Source: Pelagicoccus sp. SDUM812003 (GTDB taxonomy: Bacteria; Verrucomicrobiota; Verrucomicrobiia; Opitutales; Opitutaceae). From it: 64,000 bases of DNA. Positions 43,145-51,595 of this stretch are shown here, in pieces. Numbering within the stretch: position 1 is the stretch's first letter; every line of letters begins with the position of its first letter. The position numbers were made by a program, and so were the translations under genes. The stretch spans positions 248,001 to 312,000 of the forward strand of contig NZ_JARXHY010000004.1 of assembly GCF_031127815.1 (NCBI RefSeq). Direction: 5' to 3'. The notes beneath the pieces were generated by a model. That model made no database searches. It was given only the letters and a program-made list of their open reading frames with translations, and was not told where the DNA came from.

Positions 43145-45592
43145 CTATTCGGCTGCCGTGAATTCGCTTGTTTCGAAGGCTCGGAAAAAGACTTCGGTAT
43201 GATGCGGGGAAATCGGAACGCTACGCCGGGTTGACCCGGTTTCGCTGGAGGTTGCGGGCGGGTTCGCTCTCCAGTTTATCAAATCAGGGGAGCTTTCGAT
43301 GAAGAAGGACGCTCCTTCGGCGACTGCGATGTCGAGCTCGACCGAGTCGGTTCCCACCTCGACGGAGAGCGGCAGTGGCAGGTCGGACCTGAGCCGCCAG
43401 GTCGTGAAGGCGTCGTAAACGGGAAAACGCGACGAGCTCAGGGCGAGCGTCGAATGGTGCGGATCGAAGAACAGCTCGCACTCATGGAGGTCGACGCCGT
43501 ATTGATCCAAGATCAGCTCGAAGCGATCCGTTGGATGGCCTGTTTCGCGATCGACGAAGCACGCTTCGTTTTCCGAGCTGATGAGCAGCAATCGATCTGG
43601 TAGTGAAACGTTGAATACGAATCTCGGGGTCGAGCTGAACGGATTTTGCAGCCGCTCGAGCGGCGCGTCGGTCTTGAGCGAGAGCCGTGTGAGCAGGTAG
43701 GATCCGTCGATCTTTTCCACGAAGTAGAGCCATTTCGAGTCGTCGCTTACGCAGAATCCGTAGGTCGGACCTGAAAGAACGAGCTCTTTGGATGTGTAGG
43801 TCCGGTTTTGGTGGTCGATGGTGAAGATGTGCAGCAGACGCTCAGGCGTGCGATCGGGGTCTTGGGTTTGAATGATCAGCGAGCGGAAATCCGGCGAAAT
43901 GGCGGTTTTTCTATACAAGGTATTGCGATCGACTTCGAAGGGGATGGAGACCGTCGCGGTGTGGGCAGTCGCATCGAAGAAATGGTGTTCGCCGCTCTCT
44001 TCGTCGAGGAAGGCTAGGTAGCTTCCGTCTGGGGAGAGCCAGCCGGACGAAACGTTTGATTCGGCCTCTAGCTCCCATTTCGTTTCACCTGTATCCAGGT
44101 CTGAGATACGAATCGATTTCCCGTACGAGCTAAGCAGCGTTCTAGACTCGGCGCGCGCGGCTAGCAGATTGCCGTCGGGCAACGCGTAGGGCTCATGGCT
44201 CGTTGGCTCGAGCGTTTCGCTGCTGAAATAGGAAACCTCACGCTTCTGATCGATCACGTAGAAGAGACCAGCGCTTCGATCGAAACCGGCAAGCTCGATG
44301 CTGCTTCGAGCTATGGGGCGGATCGCTTGGGATTCGAGGTCCGTGTCGAAGAAGACGAGGTCCCTTTGGTTTCCGAATACGAGGTGATGGCTGTTGGGGG
44401 AAAAGCGAAAGCGGACGGAGATCGGCGCGATGCCTTGCGGAAAATCGCGTGGCGAGGACGGGGAGTCGACATCCCAGACGCGTATGCTTCCGTCGCTCAG
44501 TAGGGCGGCGAGGCGCTGTCCGTCATCTGAAACGGCGATCCAAGCCGCGGACCGGCTGTCTGTCGGGAGCGAGAAAAGGAGGGTTTTGCTTTCCGTATCC
44601 CAAACCTCGATACCTGAATCGACGCGTACGAATAGACGTTTCCTTTCGAGGTCCACGGTCGCGCGATCGGTTTCCGGAAAGCCGAATTCCGCCAGATCGA
44701 GGAACAGGCTGCCGTCATCGGTGTTGAAAATCCGGTAGCTGTTGTCGTTGAGGTCGTTTTTGAGCATGACCAGCTGCCCGTTGGCGAGGAAGCGTCCGAG
44801 TAGGACGGATTGATCTTCGCCTACCGGGATGATCTCGCCGGTGTCGCTATTGACGATAGCGGTCTTGTGGTAGGTTTCTCCGATGGTCACACCGTTTAGA
44901 AGAAGGTGCTTTCTCGCCCCTTCGAAGAAAGTGAAGTAGAACTCCGAGTAGACGGTGAGCTCGCGGTCCAAGAGCGCGTCTCCGGTATCGGTATCGATCA
45001 CGATGATTCGATCGAAGTCGTAGAGGTAGCTTTCGTCCATCCATCTGAGAAGGATGAGGCGCGAGTCGTTCGGATAGTGGAATTGCTTGAAACGCCCCTC
45101 GTAGGCCTTCTGCCAGCGGCGCGCGCCGGATTCGATCTCGATCGCGCCGAGGGTCAGAGGATATTGGCTGGCCGCGTAGAAGATGCCTTCGCCGTCCGAG
45201 GTGAAGGTGGCGGCGCTCAGGTGGCCTGGGAGGTCGATAGGACGGGGAGGGCTTTCCGAATCCAGCTGGGTGAGAAACAGTTTTCCGAACCTGCCGAGGT
45301 GCAGGGCCGACTTTCGATCCTGCGAAAGGTCCAGGGCTTTGCGAAAGGAATGCCTCGTTTCGTTTCCCGTGATTTGCGAAGAGGAATCAAGATCCCAAAA
45401 GGTGGAGAGGTGGGGGTAGTCGGAGTCGTTTCCCCGATGGGTTTTGAGCACGCCGTCATGTCGAAAGTCGAACGACAAGTAGTAGTCGAAACCAGTGAAG
45501 GGGCCGGGTTCGGCTCGGTTGCGGGCTTCTTGGGCGAAGGAGCTATGCAGGCAGCAAAGCGAAGCGAAGAGGGGAAACAAGTAGCGATGCAT
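43145..45592 (-). CDS. Exported beta-propeller protein (WD40-like) with Verrucomicrobia-type C-terminal domain
   Basis: 815 residues with a signal peptide (LFPLFASLCCLHSSFAQ). The body is a succession of WD40/PQQ-like blades: IVIDTDTGDALLDREL, IEVWDTESKTLLFSL, IRVWDVDSPSSP, IRISDLDTGETKWELE. This is enough for one large or two smaller propellers. The last 70 residues contain FFIESSPDLINWRANPP and end FFRAFETSE, a small domain also recognisable in the S8 protease of this window. It is probably periplasmic or surface-exposed; no enzymatic motif is seen. Function unknown; neighbours on either side are on the same strand but separated by more than 50 bp. Confidence 0.75.
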   Translation of the reverse strand: MHRYLFPLFASLCCLHSSFAQEARNRAEPGPFTGFDYYLSFDFRHDGVLKTHRGNDSDYPHLSTFWDLDSSSQITGNETRHSFRKALDLSQDRKSALHLGRFGKLFLTQLDSESPPRPIDLPGHLSAATFTSDGEGIFYAASQYPLTLGAIEIESGARRWQKAYEGRFKQFHYPNDSRLILLRWMDESYLYDFDRIIVIDTDTGDALLDRELTVYSEFYFTFFEGARKHLLLNGVTIGETYHKTAIVNSDTGEIIPVGEDQSVLLGRFLANGQLVMLKNDLNDNSYRIFNTDDGSLFLDLAEFGFPETDRATVDLERKRLFVRVDSGIEVWDTESKTLLFSLPTDSRSAAWIAVSDDGQRLAALLSDGSIRVWDVDSPSSPRDFPQGIAPISVRFRFSPNSHHLVFGNQRDLVFFDTDLESQAIRPIARSSIELAGFDRSAGLFYVIDQKREVSYFSSETLEPTSHEPYALPDGNLLAARAESRTLLSSYGKSIRISDLDTGETKWELEAESNVSSGWLSPDGSYLAFLDEESGEHHFFDATAHTATVSIPFEVDRNTLYRKTAISPDFRSLIIQTQDPDRTPERLLHIFTIDHQNRTYTSKELVLSGPTYGFCVSDDSKWLYFVEKIDGSYLLTRLSLKTDAPLERLQNPFSSTPRFVFNVSLPDRLLLISSENEACFVDRETGHPTDRFELILDQYGVDLHECELFFDPHHSTLALSSSRFPVYDAFTTWRLRSDLPLPLSVEVGTDSVELDIAVAEGASFFIESSPDLINWRANPPATSSETGSTRRSVPISPHHTEVFFRAFETSEFTAAE

Positions 45593-45646
45593 AGCAGGAA
45601 CGTTTAGGGGTAACCCACCCGTTATGGCTTCATTCGCTCGCTCTTG

Positions 45647-47971
45647 TCAATTCACTCGGGGCCCTGGGGTGGAAAGGGCTTGTTTGGCTGCTGCCAGGGA
45701 GCTCGGCACTCCAACCAGCAGAAGGAGGTCGCCCGCTTCGATGAGGTCGCTGGCTTGGGCGTGGCGGGTTTCCTCTCCCTTTTTCCGGATCGCCACCACC
45801 TGCACTCCTAGGAGGCGAGGCCAGTTCAGGGACTTGAGCGACTTGCCGAGGCATTCGGACGCTTCCGGCACGATCACCGTTTCCAAAATGGCGGCGCTGT
45901 AGTCGATGGCGTCGTCCAAGTCGGTTTCCGTGTCCTTGGCGAAGAGGTCCCTCAGCTTTCTGAGGCTTTCCATGCTTCCGGTGGCGAACACGCGATCTCC
46001 AGCGAAAAGATGGGTGTTCGGCCCGATCGATGGCAGGTAGTGGCCTTGCCGCTCGATTCCCACGATGGTGGCCCCGGTGCGTTCGCGGATTTCCAGGTCG
46101 GCCAAGGAGCGCCCGGAGATGCCGGACGAACTGAGCAAGGTTTCCTCCAGTTGGATGCCCCATTCGCGCCGCGCCTTGTCGAGAGCCAGCTCCTCCTCTT
46201 CCGAGGAGTTGTTGGTGGTGACGGTTTGCGTGATGGAGTAGGTCGCCTGGCTGTGCAGAAAGACCATCCGGCGCCAGCCCACGGCGATCAGGATCAGTAC
46301 GCAGAGCAAGGTCGCCGCCAAGCCGTAAGGGCCGATCCAGCTGAAGGGGATCAGGTTGATCAGCCAAAGGGCGAGAAACGAAAGCCCCAGGCCGCGCAGC
46401 AGGAGGATGATGGCGCGCTTGGCCGGCGATCCGTGAGGGAGTTGTTGCGTCAGAGCGTCGCCGACGAGCAAGGACATGGCGTTCAGATTGCGAGCGAGCG
46501 CGATGGTGGGAGTCAAGGCCAGCGCCGCCACCACGATCCAGTAGGAAATCCGATAGGCGCCACGCTCGAGCAGCTCCATGGTGGGCGGATACTTGGCGAG
46601 CTGCGCGTAGATGGGCGAGGAAAACGCCAGGATGGCGGAAACAAAAAGGAGCTCGGCCACGATCTGGGGGATGCGCGGCTTGAGCAGCCTGAGTAGGATG
46701 CTGCTCTTCTGGCGTTTTGAGAAGCCTGTCCAGATCTTGCGGTAGGCGCTGAGCCCGAAGCCGATCCACTTGAGACGCCCGGGATTGAGGGCATTGGCGA
46801 TGCCGTCGTTTCGCTGGATGATCCAAGGCGAGAGAATGGCGGTGACGAAGGCGATGCCCACTGCAGCGGCCTGAAATCTCGGTTCGAGCACGCCGGCGGC
46901 CACGCCGAGGTTCGCGATCACGAAGGAGAACTCGCCGATAGGGGAGAGGCTCAGGCCGGCCCGCGTCGCGTCTACCGGCTCTTCGCAGGTCAACAGGAGA
47001 CCAAGCGTCGCGGCCAAGGGCCGCAGCGCCAGGGCCAGAGCGGAACCGACCGCGATCAGCAGGGCGGCGTCGCCGAAAAGCGAGATGTCGATGCTCATGC
47101 CGATTGCGACGAAGAAAACCGCGGCGAAAAGGTCCTTGAGCCCGGAAAACGAGCCGCTGATCTGGCGACTCTGCTTCGACTCGGCGACCAGCACGCCGCA
47201 GAGGAAGGAACCAAGCGCCAGGCTGTATCCGGAAAGCAAGGTCAGCAGCGCCATGGCGAACAGCACGGCGCAGACGAATAGAGTCTGCAGCTCCTCCTTG
47301 TCGCTTCGCATCCTGCTGATGCGCTTCAAGGTTCGAGGCACGAAGATGATGCCCGGCAGCAGCAGCAAGGTTATGAAGCCGATCAGCATGCCGACTTGGG
47401 TGGCGAGCTTCAGGCTGCTCGAGGCCGACTCCACGTCCATGGCGGCGTAGGAGCCGAGAATGGTAAGCAGTACGATGGCCACGATGTCTTCGCAAAGCGT
47501 GATGCTCAATGCCAGTTGGCCGAAACGCTGATGGGTCACGCCCTGGCTCTGCAGGCACTTGCCGATGACGGCGGAGCTGCTGACCATCAGCATAGCCGCG
47601 AAAAAGAGGCTGGCGTCCGCCCCTAGCCCGATCCAGCCCGCCACCGCCCTGGCGATGGTAAGCGTCAGCAAAGCCGTGCAAAGACAGGCGATCACCATGC
47701 CCATGCCGAGCTGTTTGAAACGTTGGATACGAAAGCTCAGCCCGATGGTGAACATCAGAAAGATGAGTCCAAGCTGCGAAAGCAGGTGGATGCGGGCCGT
47801 GTCGGTGACGTAGATGAAGGTGATCTGCGGCGTGCCGACGATGATGCCTGCCAGCAAGTAGCCCACTACCGGAGACAGGTTGACGCTTTTGCACAAGCCG
47901 GCCGCGATGATGGCGGACACAAGTATGACCGCGAGGTCTTGAATGAGGTAAAGGGGCTCGTAGGTCAGCAT
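45647..47971 (-). CDS. CPA2-family cation:proton antiporter with two TrkA-C domains
   Basis: 774 residues from ATG at 47971 (MLTYEPLYLIQDLAVIL); the ATG at 48013 adds 14 residues. About 13 membrane segments of the Kef/NhaA-type exchanger come first (VVGYLLAGIIVGTP, GLIFLMFTIGLSFR, then SPIGEFSFVIANLGVAAG). A second group of membrane helices lies around residues 440-590. The C-terminal 200 residues hold two TrkA-C (RCK-C) modules (GISGRSLADLEIRERTGATI and ECLGKSLKSLNWPRLLGVQV). The NAD-binding TrkA-N domain typical of KefB/C is absent. It probably exchanges K+ or Na+ for protons, gated by a ligand at the RCK-C domains. A longer same-strand frame across this gene is a frame shadow. Confidence 0.88.
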   Translation of the reverse strand: MLTYEPLYLIQDLAVILVSAIIAAGLCKSVNLSPVVGYLLAGIIVGTPQITFIYVTDTARIHLLSQLGLIFLMFTIGLSFRIQRFKQLGMGMVIACLCTALLTLTIARAVAGWIGLGADASLFFAAMLMVSSSAVIGKCLQSQGVTHQRFGQLALSITLCEDIVAIVLLTILGSYAAMDVESASSSLKLATQVGMLIGFITLLLLPGIIFVPRTLKRISRMRSDKEELQTLFVCAVLFAMALLTLLSGYSLALGSFLCGVLVAESKQSRQISGSFSGLKDLFAAVFFVAIGMSIDISLFGDAALLIAVGSALALALRPLAATLGLLLTCEEPVDATRAGLSLSPIGEFSFVIANLGVAAGVLEPRFQAAAVGIAFVTAILSPWIIQRNDGIANALNPGRLKWIGFGLSAYRKIWTGFSKRQKSSILLRLLKPRIPQIVAELLFVSAILAFSSPIYAQLAKYPPTMELLERGAYRISYWIVVAALALTPTIALARNLNAMSLLVGDALTQQLPHGSPAKRAIILLLRGLGLSFLALWLINLIPFSWIGPYGLAATLLCVLILIAVGWRRMVFLHSQATYSITQTVTTNNSSEEEELALDKARREWGIQLEETLLSSSGISGRSLADLEIRERTGATIVGIERQGHYLPSIGPNTHLFAGDRVFATGSMESLRKLRDLFAKDTETDLDDAIDYSAAILETVIVPEASECLGKSLKSLNWPRLLGVQVVAIRKKGEETRHAQASDLIEAGDLLLLVGVPSSLAAAKQALSTPGPRVN

Positions 47972-48135
47972 GGCTTGGACTGCGGTTATGCGGCGGAGCC
48001 CGCCGCTTTTCAAGCCTCAGTGAAACGCGACCGGTCCAAGATTCGATCGCATCGGAATCGCACAGCCACGCAGGCCTGCTCAGACGACGTTTGCCAGGGA
48101 AATGGAGGAGACTCGGCGGGCTATTCGGCTTAAAG

Positions 48136-49308
48136 ATGAAAACGAGTCTCAAAAGCAACTTGACCTTTGGGCTGGTGTTCCTATCGCTAACGATCTTGCG
48201 ACTCATTCTCATAAAACTGCATCTTTATCTCGGCCTGGTGGGCGGCGCTCTGTTGAGCGTGATCGCCATCACGGGGGCCTTGTATGCCTACGAGCCGCAG
48301 TTGAGGGCTTGGTGGAGCGAGAAGATTGAGGCCTGGACTCCGGCGTCGGTCCTCAGCCCTCGGGAGTTGAACGAGACCGTTTGGTCGTGGGGAGTGGACG
48401 GCGCGGCCACGGCGTATCGGTGGCCGGAGGACGATCAGGCCCCTGTTTGGGTGATCTGGCGAACGGAGCAGGGAGAGCGTCTAGACTTCATGCTTGATCC
48501 GAGCACGGGCCAGCGCCTGCCGCGGGCGGAGGCGGCGCGGGTGTTCTTTCATGGCGTCCTGGACATTCACCGCACCTTGACCATGGGCGAGGCGGGCACG
48601 AAGATCGTGGGCGGAGCATCGGCTGCCTTGCTGGTCTTGACGATTAGCGGCCTGTTTATCGGGGTGCGTCGGTGGCGGGACGCTAAGCGCGTCTGGATTC
48701 CTGCGAGGTCGGAAAGTCGCTCCAGGCATCCCTCGGTTCGTTGGCGTTTTCTGCACCGCATCGTCGGAGCTTGGGGAACGCCGTGGCTGCTGTTGATGCC
48801 GCTGACGGGGATGGTGTGGAGCTTCGACACGTATTCGGCCTTCTTGAAGCAGCTCGGAGGTCCGCCCCAGTTTCCCGCTTATCCCACCTTGCAGGCGAGC
48901 GGCGAGGGAGATGCAGCCGTGGATTTGGATCGAATCTGGGAGAATTGTCTTACCAAGGTGCCGCAGCAAACCGCCATGCGCTTGATGCTGCCGACCAGTC
49001 CGAGCCAGCCAGCGCGCTTCGAATGGAGCCCGGAGGCTGCGGTCTCCTTCGCTATGCGTTCGAAACTGTTTCTGGATCCGAAAACTGGATACGTTATCGA
49101 GCAGCATCCTTGGGAGGCGTTCAGCTCCGGCGAGCAGCTGGTGCGCTGGGCCTATCCGCTGCATACGGGGCGCATCGCAGGCGTCTTCGGCCAGACCGTC
49201 GCCTTTCTGGGCGCCCTCACCATGCCCTTCTTTTTCGGAACGGGACTCTATCTCTACCTTGCTCGAAGGCGAAAGCGTCGAGCGTCTGAACTTAGAACTG
49301 CAAAATAG
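48136..49308 (+). CDS. PepSY-associated membrane protein (putative siderophore-linked reductase component)
   Basis: 390 residues from ATG at 48136. Four membrane segments in the PepSY_TM arrangement: LHLYLGLVGGALLSVIAITG near the N-terminus, IVGGASAALLVLTISGLFIG, then LHRIVGAWGTPWLLLMPLTG, and VAFLGALTMPFFFGTGLYLY at the C-terminus. Periplasmic loops include HGVLDIHRTLTMG and YPLHTGRIAGVFGQ, with the conserved histidines that suggest haem or metal binding. Proteins of this family are commonly encoded beside TonB siderophore receptors and are thought to help reduce or release iron. The next gene, a siderophore-type receptor, starts at the base after this stop codon, so the two are one operon. 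Confidence 0.85.
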   Translation: MKTSLKSNLTFGLVFLSLTILRLILIKLHLYLGLVGGALLSVIAITGALYAYEPQLRAWWSEKIEAWTPASVLSPRELNETVWSWGVDGAATAYRWPEDDQAPVWVIWRTEQGERLDFMLDPSTGQRLPRAEAARVFFHGVLDIHRTLTMGEAGTKIVGGASAALLVLTISGLFIGVRRWRDAKRVWIPARSESRSRHPSVRWRFLHRIVGAWGTPWLLLMPLTGMVWSFDTYSAFLKQLGGPPQFPAYPTLQASGEGDAAVDLDRIWENCLTKVPQQTAMRLMLPTSPSQPARFEWSPEAAVSFAMRSKLFLDPKTGYVIEQHPWEAFSSGEQLVRWAYPLHTGRIAGVFGQTVAFLGALTMPFFFGTGLYLYLARRRKRRASELRTAK

Positions 49309-51405
49309 ATGAATACACTGAAACTCAACAAACACGCTTTGACCGCCACGAGCGCGGTCATGCTCGCTGCTTCGGCTTGGGCTCAGCAGGATCTGGGCGC
49401 CGCCTACGAACTGGATCCCTACACCGTGACCACTGCCACGCGGGTGGAAAAGCAGATCAGCTCGATCCCGCAAAGCGTTTCGATCGTATCCGAACAGTCG
49501 TTACAAGATCAGTTGTCGATCTCCAGCGACCTCATTTCGGCTCTTTCGCAAATGGCGCCTAGCTATTCGCCGAGCCGAGGCAAGATGACGGGTGCGGGTG
49601 AAACCTTTCGCGGTCGCAATCCGCTTTTCATGATCGACGGTGTGCCCCAGTCAAATCCGTTACGCGATGGCAGTCGCGATGGCTACACTATCGATCCCGC
49701 GATGATCGAGCGCATCGAGCTGGTGCATGGGGCCTCCGCGGCTCAGGGCATGGGGGCGACTGGCGGGATCATCAACTACGTGACCAAGCGCGCTCCTGCG
49801 GTGGACGGTTTGAACCAATGGGCGGAGTTCGGCCTCAGCTCCAGCGATCAGTTTTCCTCGGACGGGGTCGGCTATCGTTCAGCCTATGGGCTTGGCTATC
49901 GCCAAGGGGACCTCGGTCTTGTGGGCGGCGTGACTTACGAGTGGCGGCCCATGTCCTACGATGGCGACGGAAACTTGGTCGGCATCGACAACGTCCAAGG
50001 CGACACCATGAACTCTAGCGCCTTGGACTTGTATGGAAAACTCACCTACCAGCTCGATGAGGACCAGGAGCTTCGTTTCATGGTTAACACCTTCGAGATG
50101 AAGCAGGATCTGGAGTACGTGCAGGTGGCCGGCGATCGCGAGGCGGGCGTACCGACGACTTCAATCGAAGGAGAAACCATCGGCAAAGCGACGCAGAACG
50201 ATGTGACAACCCTGTCCGCTAGCTATCGTCACAACGCGATCGGCGGCGGGAAGCTGTCGGTCGATCTCTTCGCCAACGACTTCGCCGCGACCTACGGCGG
50301 TGGCACCTATGGGACCTTCATCTACGAGGGTGAGCTGATATTCGACCAGTCGGAAAACCAGTCCGAAAAGAAGGGGGCGAAGGTCACCTTCGTGCGCGAT
50401 CTGGACGAGTATTTGAACCTCGGTCTGGTCACGGGCATCGATTTCTTCGAAGACACTACGCAGCAGGTTCTGGTGCAGACCAACCGTCAATGGGTACCGG
50501 AAACGACCTACGAAAGCTGGGCGCCGTACCTTCAGCTCGATCGCTTGGTTGGCGACTTTGTAGTGACTACGGGAGTACGCTTCGAGAACGCGAAGCTCGA
50601 CGTGGGCGATTTCACTACGCTGGAGTCCTATGGAAGCCAAGAGGTCGCGGGAGGCAGCCCGGACTTCGACGAATGGCTGTTCAACCTCGGAACTACCTAC
50701 CGGGCGACGGATGCCTTGACGGTTTTCGCAAGCTACACCCAAGGATTCGGCATGGCGGATGTGGGGCGTGTGCTGCGCGGAATCAACGAGCCCGGGCAGG
50801 ACGTGGATGACTTTCTCGATCTAGAGCCTGTAGTGACGGACAACTACGAGCTGGGCGCTCGCTGGTCGTCGGAGAACTGGAAAGCCTCGCTCAGTGGCTA
50901 CTGGTCGACCTCGGACCTTGGTAGTCGCCTGCAAGCGAACGAGGACGGCATCTATCTTGTTCGTCGCGAGAAGACGGAAATCTGGGGCGCGGAGGCCGAA
51001 CTCGAGCGCGACCTGGATGCCCGTTCCAGCATCGGCGGCGTATTCGCTTGGGTAGACGGCAAGTCGGATACGGATGGTGATGGCGAAGTGGATACACGTT
51101 TGAACGGAGCTAACATCCCGCCGGCTCGCCTCAACCTCTATTGGAATCGAGTGTGGGGCGAGGGTTTGCGAACCCGTTTTCAAGCGTCCAACTACTTCGA
51201 CAGCGACAGCAGGGGCTTCAGTGGCTATACGCTCTTCGATCTGCTGCTATCTTACGAGCTGGGAGAGGGGGCTCTTAAGGTCGGATTGGAAAATGTATTC
51301 GATAAGCAATACATCACCTACTATTCGCAGACGGTAGGAAACGATAGCCGCTACTTCGCGGGGCGGGGCAGAACGCTGACGGCCAAGTATTCCTTCGAGT
51401 TCTAG
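49309..51405 (+). CDS. TonB-dependent siderophore-type receptor
   Basis: 698 residues with a signal peptide (LTATSAVMLAASAWAQ), then AAYELDPYTVTTATR (TonB-box-like). The plug domain carries SSIPQSVSIVSEQSLQDQ, FRGRNPLFMIDGVPQ and a conserved ERIELVHGASAAQGMGATGG. The length and the SIPQSV plug start are typical of ferric-siderophore receptors (about 700 residues) rather than carbohydrate receptors. The barrel ends in KYSFEF with a terminal phenylalanine. Adjacent PepSY protein upstream (no gap) and an exported esterase convergent downstream support a siderophore role (inference). The exact ligand is unknown. Confidence 0.9.
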   Translation: MNTLKLNKHALTATSAVMLAASAWAQQDLGAAYELDPYTVTTATRVEKQISSIPQSVSIVSEQSLQDQLSISSDLISALSQMAPSYSPSRGKMTGAGETFRGRNPLFMIDGVPQSNPLRDGSRDGYTIDPAMIERIELVHGASAAQGMGATGGIINYVTKRAPAVDGLNQWAEFGLSSSDQFSSDGVGYRSAYGLGYRQGDLGLVGGVTYEWRPMSYDGDGNLVGIDNVQGDTMNSSALDLYGKLTYQLDEDQELRFMVNTFEMKQDLEYVQVAGDREAGVPTTSIEGETIGKATQNDVTTLSASYRHNAIGGGKLSVDLFANDFAATYGGGTYGTFIYEGELIFDQSENQSEKKGAKVTFVRDLDEYLNLGLVTGIDFFEDTTQQVLVQTNRQWVPETTYESWAPYLQLDRLVGDFVVTTGVRFENAKLDVGDFTTLESYGSQEVAGGSPDFDEWLFNLGTTYRATDALTVFASYTQGFGMADVGRVLRGINEPGQDVDDFLDLEPVVTDNYELGARWSSENWKASLSGYWSTSDLGSRLQANEDGIYLVRREKTEIWGAEAELERDLDARSSIGGVFAWVDGKSDTDGDGEVDTRLNGANIPPARLNLYWNRVWGEGLRTRFQASNYFDSDSRGFSGYTLFDLLLSYELGEGALKVGLENVFDKQYITYYSQTVGNDSRYFAGRGRTLTAKYSFEF

Positions 51406-51422
51406 AGCGCGTCGTATTCGAC

Positions 51423-51453
51423 AGGTGGGGCGGGACCTCCGGGCCCGCCTTCC
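51423..51453 (+). repeat. REP-like palindrome, copy f
   Basis: Begins AGGTGGGGCGGG; 6-base arms GGCGGG (51429-51434) and CCCGCC (51444-51449) around nine bases. It lies 17 bp after the siderophore receptor stop, before the true terminator at 51487-51516. Confidence 0.55.
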
Positions 51454-51486
51454 CGTTTTCGCGGAGATTCGTTCGCGACTTTTCAG

Positions 51487-51516
51487 GACGTCCGGCATTT
51501 GCGGGGCGTCTTTTTT
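51487..51516 (+). terminator. Rho-independent terminator of the pepSY-receptor operon
   Basis: Arms GACGTCC (51487-51493) and GGGCGTC (51504-51510) with one G-T pair, followed by TTTTTT. It is oriented to end the + strand transcript before the convergent esterase gene. Confidence 0.7.
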
Positions 51517-51595
51517 ATCGGCTCGAAAGCGGCCCCGGAGGTCTCGCTCCACCATCGGCGAGAGCTACCCCTAGCTAGTTGTCAACGAAACGTTG

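Noticed and set aside
45630-48212. 860-codon open frame on the - strand, longer than the antiporter frame
   Set aside because: It translates to an arginine-, proline- and histidine-rich sequence without membrane helices or motifs. The other - strand frame gives a clear CPA2 antiporter. Long shadow frames are normal at this GC content.
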